From contig SDOX01000006.1 in NCBI GenBank assembly GCA_004565275.1, positions 1,116,001 to 1,180,000 on the forward strand: a DNA stretch of 64,000 nt, read 5' to 3'. This DNA is from Nannochloropsis salina CCMP1776. Taxonomy: Eukaryota > Sar > Eustigmatophyceae > Eustigmatales > Monodopsidaceae. How positions within the stretch are numbered: position 1 is the first letter of the stretch; each line of letters opens with the position of its first letter. A model generated the notes under the pieces. The model saw only the letters and a program-made list of their open reading frames with translations, was not told where the DNA came from and made no database searches. The translations under genes were made by a program, and so were the position numbers. This document shows, one piece after another, positions 32,099 to 42,180 of the stretch.

Positions 32099-34233
32099 AT
32101 GGCACATGACAACGAATCCGCTCTCCCTAATGCAGCCCTTGCTCCCGAGGACTCTTATACCGCCACGGACAGTGGCACCTACGGCAATGGCAGCAGTGAT
32201 AGCATTGATATAAAACGAAACGGCGTTCATGGACGGGAAGATAAAACAATGTGCCCGCAAGATCACGCGGGATGGACGACCTTGGGATTGGTCAACCTCG
32301 GTAACACTTGCTTCCTCAACACCGTTTTACAAGCCCTAGCTTCCCTCCCTCCCTTCAAAGAGGCACTGGAGCAGGCCCTTACTTTCCGCCCAGACAGTGA
32401 CGCGCCTGTCAGCCGCCTAGTGCTTCGCTACCTCCACTCCCTTCAACCCACTTGCATCAAGAATGGCACGGCTGCTACCTTTGGCGCCCCCTTTCCGCCT
32501 CACTCTGAGGCCCAGCGTCCCTCCGACCTCCTTTACCTCCTGCTTGGACGCTGCGCCTCTTTTTTCCGACGGAACGAACAGCAGGATGCGGAGGAATTCC
32601 TACAGGTGCTGCTCAATGTCCTGGGCGACGAATTCACGGAAGCGGCGCCCTCCCTAAGCCGTGGCTCCCTCTCCTCCTCCCTCTCCTCCCCCCTCTCCTC
32701 CCCCTCCCATGGCCTCACGGGTCTTCGGCGCGTCTCTAGCGCTAGGAGACCAGTCCGAGGCCTTCAATCTCTCAGCTCCTCCTCCTCCTCCTCCTCATCC
32801 TCCTCCTCATCCTCCTTCGCCCCCTCCTTCTCCTCCTCTTCCATCGCCGCCTCCTCGACCTTTACCTTCCGTAACCCTTTCGCCGGATGGCTCGCGAGCG
32901 TCGTGAAATGCGCTGTGTGCGGCCACTGCCGCCCGATTCAGAACTCCTCCTTCCTCGATGTTCCCCTTTCCCTCCACCCGCCCAGTACCTCCCCCTCCTC
33001 GCCCTCCTCCCCTTCCCCTCCCTTCCTCTCCCCCGCCATCTCCTCCCTTCGACCTCTGAACGGCCTCCTCACCGGCCGATCCCTCCCTGCACCTCCCTTC
33101 CGCCTTCCCTCCGCATCACACCCGCCTCCCTCCTCCTCCTCCTCCTCCTCCTCCTCCTCCTCCTCCTCCCACCTCCTCGAACTCCTTGACTCCTTCGCCC
33201 AGGAAGAGACCGTCCGAGGTCTTCCCTGCCACAGCTGCCGCCGCTGCCATGGCCTCCGGGACCTGACCGCCAAGATTCAGCGCCTGGAGACAGGCATTCG
33301 GCACGTGGAAGAAGCAGGGGGCGAGCAGGTTGAAGGCACCTTAATTTTTCTCCGAAAAGAGTTGAAGCAGGTGCGGGCGGTAAAGGAGAATCTACTTCGC
33401 CTCGACGGTGACGACCCGCTTCCCGCCCTCCCGCCCTCCCTCCCGCCCTCCCTCCCGCCCTCCCCCTCTCCCTCGGCTCCCGACGGCACGCACCCTCCCT
33501 TTTCCAAACGCCTCCTTTTCTCCCGCCTTCCCCCCCTGCTTTGTCTCCACTTGGGCCGCCGCGCCTTCTCCCCTTCCTCACGGCGCATGCTCAAGGTCCG
33601 GAGGCGCGTGGTCTATCCCCTCCTCTTGGACGTCGGCAGGTTCGCGGCCTACGGCGGGGGCGCATTGAGCCAGGAGGTGGCCTTGGCGGGAGGGTGGGAG
33701 GAGGGAAAGGCCGGGGGAGGGGAGGATGACAAGCTGATGTGTTGGGAAGGACGGGTGGAGGGGAAAGGAGAGGGGGAGGGAGAGGGGAGGGAGGGCGTGG
33801 CGAGGTGGAGCGGCAAGGAAGGGAAGGAGGGAGGGGCATTGGAAGCCTTGTCCTCCCTCCCTCCCTCCCGTCCCCCCTCCACCCCTTCCTCCTCCCACGC
33901 TTACCTTCTACAAGCCGTCATTGTCCATCACGGCTCGGCCGAAGGCGGGCATTACACAGTCTACCGACGCCTCTCCCCCCCTCCCCCCTCCCTCCTTCCC
34001 TCCCTCCTTCTCCCTTCCCTCCGCAGGAGGAGGGGGGGCTGGAGGGCAAGAGCGCGTGGGGGAGAAGGGGGGGCGTATGGGCGCACGTCTCGGACGAGAC
34101 TGTGCGGCTTGTGACGGTGGAGGAGGTGTTGAAGGCAGAGGCCTACCTGCTCTTCTACCAAGGCGTGGGCACGCTGGGGCGGAAGAAGGGGGGGAGGGAG
34201 GGCGGGAGGGAGGGACTGGGGCAAGGGAGGTAG
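32099..34233 (+). CDS. Ubiquitin-specific protease (peptidase C19), USP30/UBP27-like
   Basis: Cysteine protease that removes ubiquitin from substrates. ATG at 32099 (the open frame upstream has none). The Cys box 'GLVNLGNTCFLNTVLQALA' places the nucleophile at about residue 71. 'RRNEQQDAEEFLQVLLNVLG' is the next conserved block. Two CxxC pairs ('CAVCGHC' and 'CHSCRRC') form the zinc-finger-like fingers. 'LPPLLCLHLGRRAFS' matches the LCxHLxR segment, and the His box is 'HHGSAEGGHYTVYRR'. The final block 'HVSDETVRLVTVEEVLKAEA' with 'YLLFYQG' lies in another frame. A 68-base intron 33959-34026 (ACA|gtctac .. C/T-rich tract, gcag|GAG) joins the two in phase, giving about 688 residues. The donor is weak, so an indel in the pyrimidine tract is an alternative. 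Inserts are long poly-Ser and Pro/Ser tracts. Similarity to USP30 is by order of motifs only. Confidence 0.88.
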
Positions 34234-34547
34234 AGGAGATGGGATGGAATCGATGCCAAGAGCCGATCAAGGGGGAAAGGGGAGGGGGGGTTGAAGGATG
34301 TAAATGCATAAAGTAAGCTTGTGAAGTTGTCACCACCCAGGCGAAGGCAGGCAAAAATGGGTTCTTCAATATACTTTCATGTTGCTGCACTTCTTCCTCT
34401 TGCGTGACGCCTCGTTGTGGTCGGCACGCCTTATGCCACACGGGCAGGGGACGGGGCTCCTGAGTCCTCTCCTGCCATGGAAGTGCGTCCGCGCGGTACC
34501 AGCTTGGCCTCCGTTCCCTCCCTCCCCCCCTCCCTCCCCCCCCCATT
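34234..34547. other. Intergenic, convergent 3' ends
   Basis: 314 bases between the USP stop and the PRP31 stop. No gene seen. Confidence 0.5.
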
Positions 34548-37214
34548 TCAACGGGGCTTGGCGCTCATGAACCCGCTGGAGGAATCGAACCAGGACTTGT
34601 TCGCTTCCTCCACCCTCCGTCTCTTTTCCTCCGCCGCGATCGGGTTCATCAGCTCCAAACCTTGCGTGGGTGTGAATACCAAGGAGGAGGCCATCCCATT
34701 CGTCGCGCCTGAGGAACCCCCCATCGACAACACCCGCCCTCCCCCAGCCCCTGCCCCCGCCCCTGACATCTTGGCCAGCTCCGCCTTCTTTTTTTTCCCT
34801 ACGCTTTGGCGTTGCTCCTTGGCTCCCGGGATTCGAAGCCTTCCCCCCACCGCGCCCAACATGCCCGTGTCCATCCCCATTGCTTCATCGCCGTACTCCG
34901 CACCGGCACTGGCGCCCGCGAATTGCCTGGACCGAGCACCAAGGGCCCAGACGGGCAAGAAGGGAGGCAAAAGGAGGAAACAAGGCAGGAAGGGAAGTGG
35001 AGAGAGGGGAGGGTTAGGGGTCGGTTTAACCCTCACAGGAGGTTGAGAGGCATTCCTCCCGCATTGTTTCCCGGGAGTTTTCCCGCTTTCCTTGCAAGCC
35101 TGGCGCTCCATCCATTTATCCTGGGGACCTCGCCCCCCCCCTCCCTCGCTTCCTCCCTCCCTCCCTCCCTGCTTACCGTCGTCCGTACTCCTTCCGCAGC
35201 TCCGTCATGGCAAACTTCTCCTTCGCCTTGGTCACGCGCTTGCCCGCCCGTTTCTTCCGCGCCGACATCTCTGGGACCGGGAGCGCTTTCTTCTCCTTCC
35301 CTTTCGATGGCTCCTGCCATTTCAAAATCTTGTCCTCACACTCCGCCCGCAAAGCCCTGCCCCCCGCCCCCTTCTCCCTCCCGCCCTCCTTCCCGCCCTC
35401 CCCCTCCGGCTGGTACGCGTCCATCCGGGCTGTCAAAGCCACCTTACTCGCCACCAGCCGCAGCGCTTTTTGGCGCAAGGCAGGCGGGGCTCCGAGCACC
35501 ACCTCGCAGCCGATCAATACGCCCGCATGGGGAATCCCTTGGGCGGCCGCCAGACCCTGCAGGCTCTTCTTTTCCTGGCCCATGACCTGCAGACGCGGGG
35601 GCGGGAAGGAGGGCGGGAGGGAGGGCGGAAGTCAGCAGGGGATAGAAGGGCGCGGTAGGCTCGGGAGGTCCAGGTGAGGGGTCGCCGCCTTTTTAAATAT
35701 TATCTTACTTCTCCCATCCCTTCCTCCCTCCTTTCTTCCCCCCCTTCCTCCCTCCGATCCTGCAACCATCTCCACCCGACCTCTCCCTCCCTCCCTCCCT
35801 CCATCCCTCCCTTCCTCCCTCCATCCCTCCCCACCTGGACGTGGTTCGCGGGGATGCGAGACAGGGCCACCAGCCCCCCCGCCAGACCCATCAACTGCGA
35901 GGCAATCTTGCTTCCGATTAGGGCACAGGTGTTGGGCGCCAAAACGCTCATCCTCCGCTCCACGAAGGAGAGAATGAGGGTACGGGCCTCGAAGAGGGCA
36001 AGGACCTCGGCGCACCCGCCCAGGCACTCCTGAAGGAGGGGGGGAGGGAGGGGTCTTCCACTGGTACTGGAGGCGGTGACGGAGACGACCATGACTGAGG
36101 CGGTGGGGAGGAGATCGTTCAGGTCGATCACCGTCAAATCCTGGTGAAAGAAGGAGGGACGGAGAGCAGGAGGGAGGCAGGGAGGGAGAGAGGGAGGCAG
36201 AGGGGGGAAGGGAGGGAAGTTAAGGGGTTAAAGGCAGTGCGATATCGGGTGAAAGAGGCGCGAGGAGAGGGACGGGAGGGAGGGAGGGAGGGAGGGAGGG
36301 AGGGAGGGAGGGAGGGAGGGAGGGAGGGAAACGGGGTGGACGGGAAGGGAGGGAGGAAGGGGGGAGCCGCGGGCGTGAGTAGAGAGGATGAAAAGTACAG
36401 AAAAGACAGACTTGGCCACAGGCAGAGAGGAAGAGAAGGGGCGCACCATCTCGTTGCCGATGCGTTGCACGGTGCGGACGTAGTCGAGCTTGTTGGGGAG
36501 GAGGGACTCGAGCTCAGGAAATTTCTGAGAGTACACATCCACCACGAAACGGTGCACGTTCAAAATCTCTTCGTCGATGTCTGTTTATCATGAGAAGAAC
36601 TGAGGTGTCAGGCGCTGAGAAAGGAGGCAGGCGGTGGGTATTCCTCCCCCTCCGTCCTCCCTCCCTCCCTCCCTCCCTACCTACCTTGCACCAAGCGGTT
36701 GGAGGAGAGGATCAATTGGTATTCCGGATCGTTTTCCAGGGGTAAGCTCATCGAGGGCGCCTCCTCCAGGGCCAGCCCCGTCGTCACTCTTTCCAAGTGC
36801 GCCCGGTACCGCTTAGTCTTGCTCAAAGTCGCCACCGCGTCCAAGCTCTGCCCCGTTCCTTTCGACAGGGCCTTGGGTACTGCACCCTCCATCTCCATCG
36901 CGTCCTGCCCCTGCTTTTCTTGCCTCCTCTTTGTGGCCTTTCCGTCCCCTCCTTCCTCCTCCTCTTCCTCAATGTCATCCAAACTTTCCAGGTCCTCCGC
37001 TTTCACGCGAACGCCGCCGTTTCCGCCCGGCTTACCGTCCTTCCTTGCTTGAACCCCCCTTCCTTCTTCCTCCTCCTCCTCCTCCTCCTCCTCTTCATCT
37101 GAGTCCTCTCCAAGTCCATCCAAGTCATTAAGGAACGAGTTGTCACCCAAAGCGGTCTGGTGGAGGTAAAAGCGGGTCAAAAAACGGTCGAAAGGCACAC
37201 ACAGGGGAGGACAT
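34548..37214 (-). CDS. PRPF31: Prp31, U4/U6 small nuclear ribonucleoprotein
   Basis: Nop-domain splicing factor that binds the composite surface of Snu13 and U4 snRNA and is needed for tri-snRNP formation. Exons: 37156-36685, 36580-36447, 36140-35835, 35586-35177 and 34926-34548, all phase-consistent. Landmarks: 'ALGDNSFLNDLDGLGED' near the start, 'FPELESLLPNKLDYVRTVQR', 'VMVVSVTASS', 'APNTCALIGSKIASQLMGLA' (Nop core), 'MGQEKKSLQGLAAAQGIPHA' and 'LRQKALRLVASKVALTARMD'. The end has 'SSLVFTPTQGLELMNPIAAE' as in PRPF31. The ATG is not in the first confirmed exon; a mini-exon 37214-37203 (M-S-S-P) with a 46-base intron would supply it, but this is uncertain. Introns 1, 3 and 4 begin with GGGA-repeat tracts directly after GT, and intron 2 contains (GGGA)14 on the opposite strand. 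Confidence 0.95.
36274..36329. repeat. (GGGA)14 tetranucleotide repeat, G-quadruplex-prone
   Basis: Fourteen perfect GGGA units on the plus strand, inside PRP31 intron 2 (C/T-rich in the sense of that gene). The longest of many such tracts in the window. Confidence 0.95.
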
Positions 37215-38108
37215 GGAAGTGTCTAGGCATGTGCTGCAAGGCAAAGGCAAACACGGAAACGTACCATGGCTAATATTTATAAATTTGCCGCTGGCTCTTT
37301 TTTTGCCGACACTATACGACGAGAAAGCAGTACCCTTGGACCGTTGCTGAACCTATGCATCATGTTGCATACGGGGAGGAGAGGAATAAGTTACTTTGAG
37401 CCTTGCCTGACAACTCTCTTGCGCCGACAAGACCAAGAATGCACTGTGGACACCAAAATCGTAAAGTGCACCCTCTACGAAGCTCAGCCTGTCCTCGGCG
37501 CGTCCAACAACGCGTGGACGACCCCCTGCAGGCGTCGGGAACATGGTTTTCACGGGGTTTCTTGCATGGAATGCGCGTGCCACAGAGATGTGTGGTTTTG
37601 GTGCGGGCGGTGCCTCTCTCACCGAAGAAGGCCTCGCCGCCGCACAGGGGGGAGGGCGGGTGGTTGGGGGCAGGCGGCACTGGGTTTTCTGTTGCAAAGC
37701 CTGCGGAGCAAGCTTTTTGTTCATGGGGGCATTCTAGGTCCTTATGCTTGTAGGTGTTGGTAGTATAGAATGTTTTCGGGTCATTGACGGTGGAATTTGA
37801 AAGAGGGCGCTTGGAGCCACCCACGCCTGTGGAAGCACCAATCGCCCATTTGACTAGCTTAAGACCATCCACCATATCTCATATATGGGACTCAAATCTA
37901 TCAAGAGGGTGTCGCGAGGCGCTGTAGGAGCCATTGATGAGGAGGGTCTGTGAGCTTGTGGGTTCTGTGGCTTACAGACGCGGGTGCAGCGCAGGGAGAA
38001 ATCCCGTACCACCATACACCCTCCCTGTTCGACGCATTTTTGGATGGTAGTGTATTTATGATTCACATGTCACGCACACGCTTATATTTGTGCACAGGAG
38101 TCATAATC
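37215..38108. other. Divergent intergenic region PRP31/RPS5
   Basis: About 0.9 kb. ATG frames exist on both strands (37266-37763 +, 37360-37875 -) but overlap each other, show no domain and look Cys/Arg-rich by chance. I do not call either. Presumably both promoters and the RPS5 leader lie here. Confidence 0.35.
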
Positions 38109-38871
38109 ATGGCCGAGGTCGAGATTGATGAAACCGTGCCCTATGAGCCCGCGGATATGGCTGTCGCCTTCGAGGACAACAGCGCAGACATTAAGCTGTT
38201 CGGAAAATGGTGAGTTTTGGGAGGTCTATGCCATGTCTTGTAAAGGCCCCTTCGGTCTTACTTTTCGAGCACCCACTCACGCTATGTACCTTAACCCCCC
38301 GTGGCCCCTTTTCTTGTCCTTCAGGAGTCTGTCCGACGTTGAGATCAAGGATCTTTCGCTGGAGGATTACATTGGCGTGAATGGCAAGTGTGCCACCTAC
38401 TTGCCGCACACAGCCGGCCGCTACCAGAAGAAACGCTTCCGAAAGGCTCAGTGCCCTGTGGTGGAACGCCTGGCGAATTCCCTGATGCGCAAGGGCAGGA
38501 ACAGTGGGAAGAAACTGACGGCCAACCGGATCGTCAAGCACACGCTGGAGATCATCCACCTCTTGACGGATCAGAACCCGGTGCAGGTGGTGGTAGACAG
38601 CATCATCAACGCGGGGCCTCGCGAGGACTCCACCCGGGTGGGGTCTGCGGGCGTTGTGCGACGGCAGGCTGTGGACATGTCTCCCTTCCGACGGGTCAAT
38701 CAAGCCATCTACCTGATCACTACTGGGGCGCGTGAGTCGTCCTTCAGGAACATCAAGACCATCGCGGAGACGCTGGCCGATGAGATTATTAATGCCGCAA
38801 AGGGGAGCTCCAACTCGTACGCCATCAAGAAGAAGGATGAGGTGGAGCGCGTGGCGAAGGCGAACAGATAA
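38109..38871 (+). CDS. RPS5: 40S ribosomal protein S5 (uS7)
   Basis: Small-subunit ribosomal protein at the mRNA exit/E site that contacts the 3' major domain of 18S rRNA. Two exons, 38109-38209 and 38325-38871, split within a Trp codon (TG|gtgagt .. tcag|G), give 215 residues against 204 in human. The conserved sequence is nearly continuous: 'DIKLFGKW', '[19 protein letters not shown]', '[19 protein letters not shown]', '[20 protein letters not shown]', '[20 protein letters not shown]', '[18 protein letters not shown]' and '[17 protein letters not shown]'. The ATG at 38109 follows a plausible leader and begins 'MAEVEIDE'; the N-terminal extension is acidic, as in other algal copies. Head-to-head with PRP31. 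Confidence 0.98.
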
Positions 38872-39360
38872 AGCTGGGCGGCGTGATAGGGAGGAAGGGG
38901 GGGGGGGGGGGAGGAAGGCTCCGCACGCTGATGAGAAGGAATGGCCTGTACTGTGTGCGGAAGGGAGGAGCGCTGTGGTGTTGTGGGCAGGAAGAATAGA
39001 GTCCTCTGTTCAGTCTGTGTTGAGCCGTGTCGCAGCCCCTGAGCTTGAGGTGGTAGATTGACATGTCTGCATCCGGTGTATGGAAGAGATACCTGATCGC
39101 GCGTAAACAAGCGCGAAGTGACAGATAAAAGGGAGTATTGGTATCAGCTTCGAGGTTTCTGGTCTCTGTCGTGCCGTCTTAAAAAGAAGAAGAAAGAGCA
39201 GAAGGGAATGCGGGTCTGTGGATTTTGTGTGCTTGCTTTAGCGCTATAAGCTCTGACGTCATCCTGCTCCTTTTCATCCCACGAACTGTCAACCTCACCA
39301 TCACTTCTTATCAGTCTCATGAAGCCCCATCTCATTCCGCGTCCTCTTCCTTCGCCTCTC
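38872..39360. other. Intergenic, convergent 3' ends
   Basis: Between RPS5 (+) and the CEP164-like gene (-). Contains a G-rich run near 38898-38912. No gene seen. Confidence 0.45.
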
Positions 39361-41835
39361 CTAGGCCCCCATAGCGATCCGGCCGTACTTACGACGCCAC
39401 GCCTCCAGTGAATAGCGTTGCCCAATCTTCTCAAGGCCCTCACCCATCCCCTTGGCCGACGAAAAGCGGTCTTCCCCCCATTCTGTCGAGCATTTTGCAC
39501 TGGACAAGGGAAGAGAAGCCGCGGCGGCAGCGACGGAGGGCCTTGCAGAAGAGGCATGGGAGAAGGCAAAGCTCAGGGGAGGAGAGACGGACGACGGCGA
39601 AGGTGGGTAGGCCTCGCGCCGAGGAGCGCCAGGGTAGTACAAAGCGGGGTAGGAAGATAAAGGGAATGGACGAATGTGATAAAAGCCTGCCGCTCGCAAG
39701 TGTGCAATCTCCGCTTCTAAAATCTCGTTTTTTTGACGCCATCGGTGAAGAAGTTGGACGGCGAACGACTCACTCTTCTCGTCTCCAAGCCGGATCGGTC
39801 TCTTTTCAACGAAGGAAATCTTCTCGCCTGAGCATCCCCGTGATTCAACCGCTCCCATTCCTCCCACTGGTCCTCTCCAAGTTTCTGATCGCGATCTTCT
39901 CCTTTCCTGCAAATGACGTGAACACTTTGACCAACATTCAGGCGCATCAAAGGGTACCTTGCCGGTTTCCTCGGTCGCACCATTGTTGATTTCTCTTCTC
40001 TCTCCCTCTGCTTCTTCTTCCGCTTCTTCTATTCTTACTGCGTCCGGCAGCCATCTCTGTTCCATTGACGCGTCGTCTGTGGCATGCAACCGTTTCACCG
40101 CCGCTGCAACCAAGATAGGCAACCGCAGGGAGATTTCATCGTGAAGCCTCTGGAGCTCCCTTTCGTGCCGATGTATTTGGACAGAACGCTCATGCGAAGT
40201 AGCTTTCTCAACTTTGAGACGCTCCACAGCCAAAGCAAGCTCTAGTTTGGCTATTCTGCTTCTGGGTGCATTGACAAAAGTAGATGGGGAACGGAACGGG
40301 TGCGATTCGTTGGAACGGACCTGTGCGATGGATGAAGAAAGCCCAACGTCGCACGAACTCGACGCGGTAGTGGGGCTTAACCGAATCAGGTTCGAAGAAC
40401 TTGCGATGTTGCCGCTGGCTTCGGCACCAAACCTGCGGGGCTGCGAGCCGCACTTATAAGCAGTTTTTTCGCATAAAAATGGTTGCCTACCATGGGGCTT
40501 TGTCAAGTCAACACATCGCGACGGGAAAAGTCGCTGGACTTCTTCGCACAAGTGCTGGATGGTGTCCTCCTGAGCACGCGCGGTAGCGATTAGTTCTGCC
40601 TCCCTTTTAAAAGGATGAGTGATCGTTTCATTGATTCCTCCCTCTGTGTTCGCAATGAAACACGAATCGAGATCCCCAGCCACCATGTCAATGTGTTCTG
40701 AGAGGTCAGTTGGTTTGTCAGGATACCGAAGTTCTTGACACTTGTTAGATTTTTGTTGCTGGCGGTGCTGGCAATCCAGTTCTTGCCGCTGTCGACAACT
40801 CTCCTGATGATGGTGTTGATGCTGTTGCTCTGGCTGTTCTTGCTCCTGTTTCTCATGCTGCTGCTGCTGCTGCTGCTCTTGTCTATGCTCCTGTTCCTCT
40901 TGTTGCTGCTGCAGTTGTTGTCCTTGCAGATTGTTCTTTTCAGCAAGCTTAGCTATCGCCGGCTTGGGGCCTCCGTCCACTTTCCCTTTCTTCAATTCAG
41001 AAAATTCTGCCTGTAGTGCCTCAAGCTTTCCATGCCACTCCCCAGCACATGCGTCGACAGCTTTTTTAATGCGAGTGTGTACCTCTTTTTCCTTTAACAA
41101 CACCCGGCGATTTGTTTCCTCCTCCCAATTCATGCGCTCCACTTCCAAACGACTTTGAAGGCGTCCTATGGAGTGTTGGAGTGAGGCGCGTTCTTCTGTG
41201 AGAGACACGACTTGCTCTTGCAGCTTGCTTATAGTTTCTGAATCACTTTTCGAAGATGTAGGAATATCAGAGACCAAAGGTGCCGAAGATGAGGAGGGAG
41301 GGGCGGAAGAGGAATCAGGACGGGATGAAGGTAAAGGAACAAGAGGTTGTTTTCCTTGTACCGCCCGGCCGTGCTCCTCGTGCTTGTGCAAATTATCTTG
41401 TTGCCGCTTCTTTTGATTTTCTAGCGTCCTCTCATTTTTGATTTCAGGCTGAGAATCGGTGTCGTCGAGCACTTCTTCCAAAGAGATGATTTCATCCTCG
41501 TCCTCATCCTCTTTCTCTTCCTTTTCTGTCATCGTATGAGCTTTCAAGTGACTGGCTCGCGCTGCCGATTCCGAAGAAGTCATCGCTTTCAATTTTTGAA
41601 ATTTCGTCCTATATTCTGCGTCAAGAGGGTGCTCCCAAATTGATTTGTTAAGTGTTTCGTTGAAATAAAAGGGGACCGCGCCGTCTTCTTCCCCCAATAT
41701 AATCTCCCAGCCCGCGGGCACTGGTGCTTTCAATGATTCTTCTGCAAGCCACAAAAAAGCCGAGTCCTTATCTGGATCCATTCCTAGCGATTGAGCATGA
41801 CACATGATTGCCTCTGTCTCCTCTGATGTTGGCAT
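39361..41835 (-). CDS. CEP164-like protein: helical N-terminal module plus WW domain, polyQ and coiled coils
   Basis: A single-exon 824-residue frame from ATG at 41835 (the upstream frame contains another ATG at 41937 but only hydrophobic, non-conserved sequence). Residues 5-33 ('TEAIMCHAQSLGMDPDKDSA', then 'FLWLAEESLKAPVP') and the WW domain at 40-72 ('GWEIILGEEDGAVPFYFNE', 'SIWEHPLDAEYR') match the N-terminus of CEP164, a distal-appendage protein of basal bodies that recruits TTBK2 and docks membranes. Acidic sequence follows, then coiled coil with 'LTEERASLQHSIGRLQSRLE', a Gln/His-rich stretch encoded at about 40800-40940, and further coils. The C-terminal third has no known domain. WW domains of this type also occur in other proteins, but the helix-WW order is distinctive. 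Head-to-head with the HD phosphohydrolase, 345 bases apart. Confidence 0.75.
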   Translation of the reverse strand: MPTSEETEAIMCHAQSLGMDPDKDSAFLWLAEESLKAPVPAGWEIILGEEDGAVPFYFNETLNKSIWEHPLDAEYRTKFQKLKAMTSSESAARASHLKAHTMTEKEEKEDEDEDEIISLEEVLDDTDSQPEIKNERTLENQKKRQQDNLHKHEEHGRAVQGKQPLVPLPSSRPDSSSAPPSSSSAPLVSDIPTSSKSDSETISKLQEQVVSLTEERASLQHSIGRLQSRLEVERMNWEEETNRRVLLKEKEVHTRIKKAVDACAGEWHGKLEALQAEFSELKKGKVDGGPKPAIAKLAEKNNLQGQQLQQQQEEQEHRQEQQQQQQHEKQEQEQPEQQHQHHHQESCRQRQELDCQHRQQQKSNKCQELRYPDKPTDLSEHIDMVAGDLDSCFIANTEGGINETITHPFKREAELIATARAQEDTIQHLCEEVQRLFPSRCVDLTKPHGRQPFLCEKTAYKCGSQPRRFGAEASGNIASSSNLIRLSPTTASSSCDVGLSSSIAQVRSNESHPFRSPSTFVNAPRSRIAKLELALAVERLKVEKATSHERSVQIHRHERELQRLHDEISLRLPILVAAAVKRLHATDDASMEQRWLPDAVRIEEAEEEAEGERREINNGATEETGKVPFDAPECWSKCSRHLQERRRSRSETWRGPVGGMGAVESRGCSGEKISFVEKRPIRLGDEKSESFAVQLLHRWRQKNEILEAEIAHLRAAGFYHIRPFPLSSYPALYYPGAPRREAYPPSPSSVSPPLSFAFSHASSARPSVAAAAASLPLSSAKCSTEWGEDRFSSAKGMGEGLEKIGQRYSLEAWRRKYGRIAMGA

Positions 41836-42180
41836 CGCTATCACAGTCAAAATAGCTAGCGGTAGAGCGTGCGCTGGTCGTCGTGAAAGATAAATGACAC
41901 TGTAAAGAAGAAATCTGGGGGAAATTGAATCAGGCATATTTTTCCAACCGTCACTTTCTTTAAGGCTAGTCGTGCAACACTGAAAGCGATGGAGTTGCAC
42001 TGAAATTACACACCTTCCTCGTGGTTTTACCTTGCAAGGCAACGGTTGCGATCCATAACGGTTCTGGTTTTCAAATTCTCGAAACGTCTCCTGGATATCA
42101 ACAGCATCTGTGTGCCATTACTGTGGAACAATTTCTTTACTCACGACTGTGTTCGCATCTGGATTCTAAGCATATCTTTG
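41836..42180. other. Short divergent promoter region
   Basis: 345 bases between the start codons of the CEP164-like gene (-) and the HD phosphohydrolase (+), so the two probably share a bidirectional promoter. A hydrophobic open stretch on the minus strand here is likely leader sequence. No specific motif recognised. Confidence 0.4.

Noticed and set aside
34200-37130. The many GGGA/CCCT tracts as a satellite or mobile element
   Set aside because: They lack a longer unit, terminal repeats or target duplications, and follow intron starts or coding Gly/Glu tracts instead.
37266-37875. Overlapping ATG frames on both strands between PRP31 and RPS5
   Set aside because: Both cannot be coding, neither shows a domain, and the region is expected to hold two promoters.
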